NCBI GenBank assembly: GCA_035516175.1
Contig: DATJAO010000048.1
Span: 1 to 63,687 of the forward strand
DNA from: DASPSR01 sp035516175
GTDB taxonomy: Bacteria > Nitrospirota > UBA9217
Length of the DNA: 63,687 bases
Direction: 5' to 3'
The position numbers were made by a program, and so were the translations under genes. The notes beneath the pieces were generated by a model that made no database searches, had not been told where the DNA came from, and saw only the letters and a list, made by a program, of their open reading frames with translations. How positions within the stretch are numbered: the stretch's first letter is position 1; every line of letters starts with the position of its first letter. Shown here piece after piece: positions 61,976-63,687 of this stretch.

Positions 61976-63394
61976 TTATTGCAGGGTTTTCAGATATGCA
62001 AGGGCCTCTTCTCTGTTTTTGAGCGCGCCCTCGGCCTGCCGCTCCTTGATCCCCTCCAGAATCTCCCGGAACTGCGGTCCGGGCTCGAGCCCATGATCAA
62101 TGAGGTCCTGACCGGTTACGAGCGGCCTTGCTTCGACCTTCAGGAACTTAGAGTAGTAATAATCCAACACCATCGCCATGGGTTTCTCAGTGTCCGTGAA
62201 CTTCTCTTTCAACATGATTTCGGACGTAGCGCGAGCATCAGCCTGAGCCAAGATGAGGCTTTCGGACACGGCATCACCGAGGTCGCGGCAGTAGCGGTAC
62301 ATGGCATTCTTGCTCGGCCCGCCGGGAGCGGAGAGATTGAAGAGCCGCATGTGCTGCTTGATGACTGTAGTGACCGTCTTTTCCGTGTCCCGCGATAGCC
62401 TGAAACGTCGACACACCAGCGCGGCCTTTTCCGCGCCGAGGTTATCATGCCCATGAAACCGGATATGACCGTCAGCATTGGTGAATGTTTCCGGTTTCGC
62501 CATATCATGCAGAAGGCAGGCAAAACGGAGAGCAGCCTTGCGTGAAATAAGTTGTTCGAGCGACTCGTCCAGATGTGCCAGCACCGTGGCGGCATGCTCA
62601 GGAGAGATCTTCGGGAGGTCATCCAGCACGCTGTCAAGGTATCCCGCTGTCTTGATGGAATGGGTCAGGACATCATGGACATGATACCTGCCCGGTGCAA
62701 ATCCTCGGAGTGGTTCGAGCTCCGGCAGGAGCGGGGAGAGGAGGCCGAGGGAATCCATGAGTTGGAGATGATTTTCAGCATTCCGCTCTGCAAGGATCAG
62801 GAAAAACTCGTCCCGGAGGCGCTCGGGAGAGGGTTTGGTAATGAGCCTAGAACGATTTCGAATATGCTCAGCAGTCATGCTCTCGATAGCAAACCCGAGT
62901 GTTGCTTCAAATCGCACGGCGCGTAAAAGCCGGAGCGGGTCCTCATCCAGCACCTCGGGCTTCACCACGCGGATCAGCCTATCTTTAACATCCTGTTTTC
63001 CATTAAACAGGTCGATCAACTCATCGAGAGAACTACTTCTCATGAATCCCCGCAGGTCAAGCGCCATCGCGTTTACGGTAAAATCACGCCTCGTGAGATC
63101 AGCCGTAAGGTCAGGCCCTTCGAAATTGGTGAAGTCGAACTGGATAATTTCCCCCTCAGTGCGCTTTACTACGCGGGTGATTTTTCGCTCTTCATCGAGG
63201 AAGAAGAAACTCCCGTTGATCGTGGTAGAAAATGCGGGCGCAACATTCTCCGATCCGGAAGGCATCACAAGATCGATATCTTTAATGTCCTGCTTGCCGA
63301 TCAACAGGTCACGGACTGAGCCGCCAACGATGTAGATTTTTTGAGAGGTAAGAGGGATGAGTTGTGTCAAGTATGTGACAGCCGGAATATGCAT
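61976..63394 (-). CDS. tRNA nucleotidyltransferase / poly(A) polymerase family with HD domain
   Basis: A 472-residue class II nucleotidyltransferase. ATG 63394 gives MHIPAVTYLTQLIPLTS and then IYIVGGSVRDLLIGKQDIKDIDLVMP (the GGxVRD and DxD catalytic core); the frame to 63433 has no ribosome-binding site. RRDFTVNAMALDL, EDPLRLLRAVRF and ERLRDEFFLIL follow as family motifs. A C-terminal HD domain has LLHDMAKPETFTNADGHIRFHGHDNLG. It adds or repairs the CCA end of tRNA or polyadenylates RNA; sequence alone does not separate these. Since the tRNA in this window encodes CCA, repair or tailing is the likely role. Confidence 0.92.
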   Translation of the reverse strand: MHIPAVTYLTQLIPLTSQKIYIVGGSVRDLLIGKQDIKDIDLVMPSGSENVAPAFSTTINGSFFFLDEERKITRVVKRTEGEIIQFDFTNFEGPDLTADLTRRDFTVNAMALDLRGFMRSSSLDELIDLFNGKQDVKDRLIRVVKPEVLDEDPLRLLRAVRFEATLGFAIESMTAEHIRNRSRLITKPSPERLRDEFFLILAERNAENHLQLMDSLGLLSPLLPELEPLRGFAPGRYHVHDVLTHSIKTAGYLDSVLDDLPKISPEHAATVLAHLDESLEQLISRKAALRFACLLHDMAKPETFTNADGHIRFHGHDNLGAEKAALVCRRFRLSRDTEKTVTTVIKQHMRLFNLSAPGGPSKNAMYRYCRDLGDAVSESLILAQADARATSEIMLKEKFTDTEKPMAMVLDYYYSKFLKVEARPLVTGQDLIDHGLEPGPQFREILEGIKERQAEGALKNREEALAYLKTLQ

Positions 63395-63482
63395 AATTGA
63401 AGTTATTATACAACATCTGGGCACGTAGGACAAAAAAGGAAGGTTTGGAAGAGAAAAGCGATATCCAACCTGCCGAATGGGT

Positions 63483-63497
63483 ATCGCGTGACGCGAT
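63483..63497. repeat. Perfect 7-1-7 palindrome
   Basis: ATCGCGT-G-ACGCGAT lies in the gap upstream of the nucleotidyltransferase gene and before the structured element at 63549. It could be an operator or a short genome-wide repeat. Nothing else identifies it. Confidence 0.4.
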
Positions 63498-63548
63498 GCA
63501 TCTTACTGGACATTAATGATAAGGCCATCAGATAGTTTATTATCTTCT

Positions 63549-63609
63549 GCGTCGTAAAACCCCGTCTCTTCAGGGCGGGGATATAAGACGCTGGTTCTGA
63601 AGCAACCAG
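63549..63609. other. Structured element resembling an IS200/IS605 or TnpB-type end
   Basis: An outer GCGTC (63549-63553) / GACGC (63587-63591) pair encloses a G/C-rich hairpin (ACCCCGTCTCTTCAGGGCGGGGA, about 63559-63581), followed by a second hairpin CTGGTT/AACCAG (63591-63596, 63604-63609). The CCCCGTC-TCTTCA-GGGCGGGG type is frequently found at the ends of IS200/IS605-family elements and their guide-RNA regions. No transposase or TnpB is visible in the window; the element would lie beyond the right edge or have been lost. Confidence 0.4.
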
Positions 63610-63633
63610 AAAAGCGCTGAACTCAATTAAGAG

Positions 63634-63687
63634 TAGACAAACGTTCACCTCTATGATATAATTAAAATAATGACTGAACCCGCTCAA
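63634..63687 (+). promoter_or_regulatory. Promoter TAGACA-17-TATAAT and possible leaderless gene start at the window edge
   Basis: TAGACA (63634-63639), a 17-base spacer and TATAAT (63657-63662) form a good sigma-70-type promoter. The first ATG (63670) is only 8 bases after the -10 box, so a transcript would begin at or just before it. It opens the frame MTEPAQ, cut by the right edge. Either this is a leaderless gene or the true start lies beyond the window. Confidence 0.5.

Noticed and set aside
63406..63687. Reverse-strand frame of 93 codons at the right edge
   Set aside because: It runs through the hairpin element and a promoter, and its translation shows no domain.
1..63687. CRISPR arrays, rRNA genes, prophage or integrase genes
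   Set aside because: I looked for regularly spaced direct repeats, rRNA segments and integrase motifs and saw none.

Overview
Organism. The window is about 63.7 kb of moderately GC-rich DNA from a Gram-negative bacterium with an outer membrane. It encodes an RND/NodT efflux system, lipoproteins, an Omp85-type barrel and a multihaem c-type cytochrome. A hopanoid gene set, a c-type cytochrome on a NapC/NrfH-like anchor, and the block tilS-hpt-ftsH-folP-cdaA-cdaR-glmM suggest Nitrospirota or a deltaproteobacterial (Desulfobacterota-type) lineage. This is inference from gene content; no rRNA is present to settle it.

Layout. 1-3.6 kb: end of an RND efflux operon and an HD-GYP c-di-GMP phosphodiesterase. 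3.7-12.5 kb: envelope and transport genes (a large secreted repeat protein, a seven-haem cytochrome, NhaA, a Cys-rich exported protein, a tethered TAXI solute-binding protein, a SemiSWEET-like protein, a bestrophin-like membrane protein), closed by a strong terminator. 12.7-29.3 kb: hopanoid region with hpnJ, hpnG and dxs (reverse), hpnI, an Omp85-like barrel, an IPP-isomerase-like Nudix protein, a broken second hpnJ, hpnK, an EamA-like protein, shc, hpnA, a DUF116 protein, hpnH and a DUF422 protein. 29.3-35.8 kb: AT-rich, gene-poor accessory stretch with two near-duplicate orphan receivers, small proteins and a frameshifted acyltransferase. 35.8-40.1 kb: signalling block (REC-PilZ, Ser/Thr kinase, PP2C phosphatase), a YihY/BrkB protein and a decayed cyclic-nucleotide-binding gene. 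40.2-51.4 kb: acyl-CoA synthetase, CDF-like transporter, PHP phosphoesterase, geranylgeranyl-reductase-type flavoprotein, Pit/DUF47 phosphate uptake, and a 998-residue M1 peptidase-ChaN-PDZ fusion. 51.6-63.7 kb: housekeeping block (DksA-like protein with a histone-H1-like tail, tRNA-CAU, tilS, hpt, ftsH, folP, cdaA, cdaR, glmM, a LysR regulator, a CCA/poly(A) polymerase-family enzyme), ending in a structured element and a promoter cut by the window edge.

How the genes work together. dxs feeds isoprenoid precursors. shc cyclises squalene. HpnH adds the adenosyl side chain and HpnG removes adenine. HpnI, HpnK and HpnJ are the known set that adds GlcNAc to bacteriohopanetetrol, deacetylates it and contracts the ring to give BHT cyclitol ether. 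The set looks complete for that end product, but the hpnJ copy in the hpnK operon has a nonsense codon and a large internal deletion, while an intact hpnJ sits 8 kb upstream beside a scar of the EamA gene. The DUF116, DUF422, Omp85 and Nudix genes in the cluster are candidates for undescribed hopanoid or isoprenoid steps.
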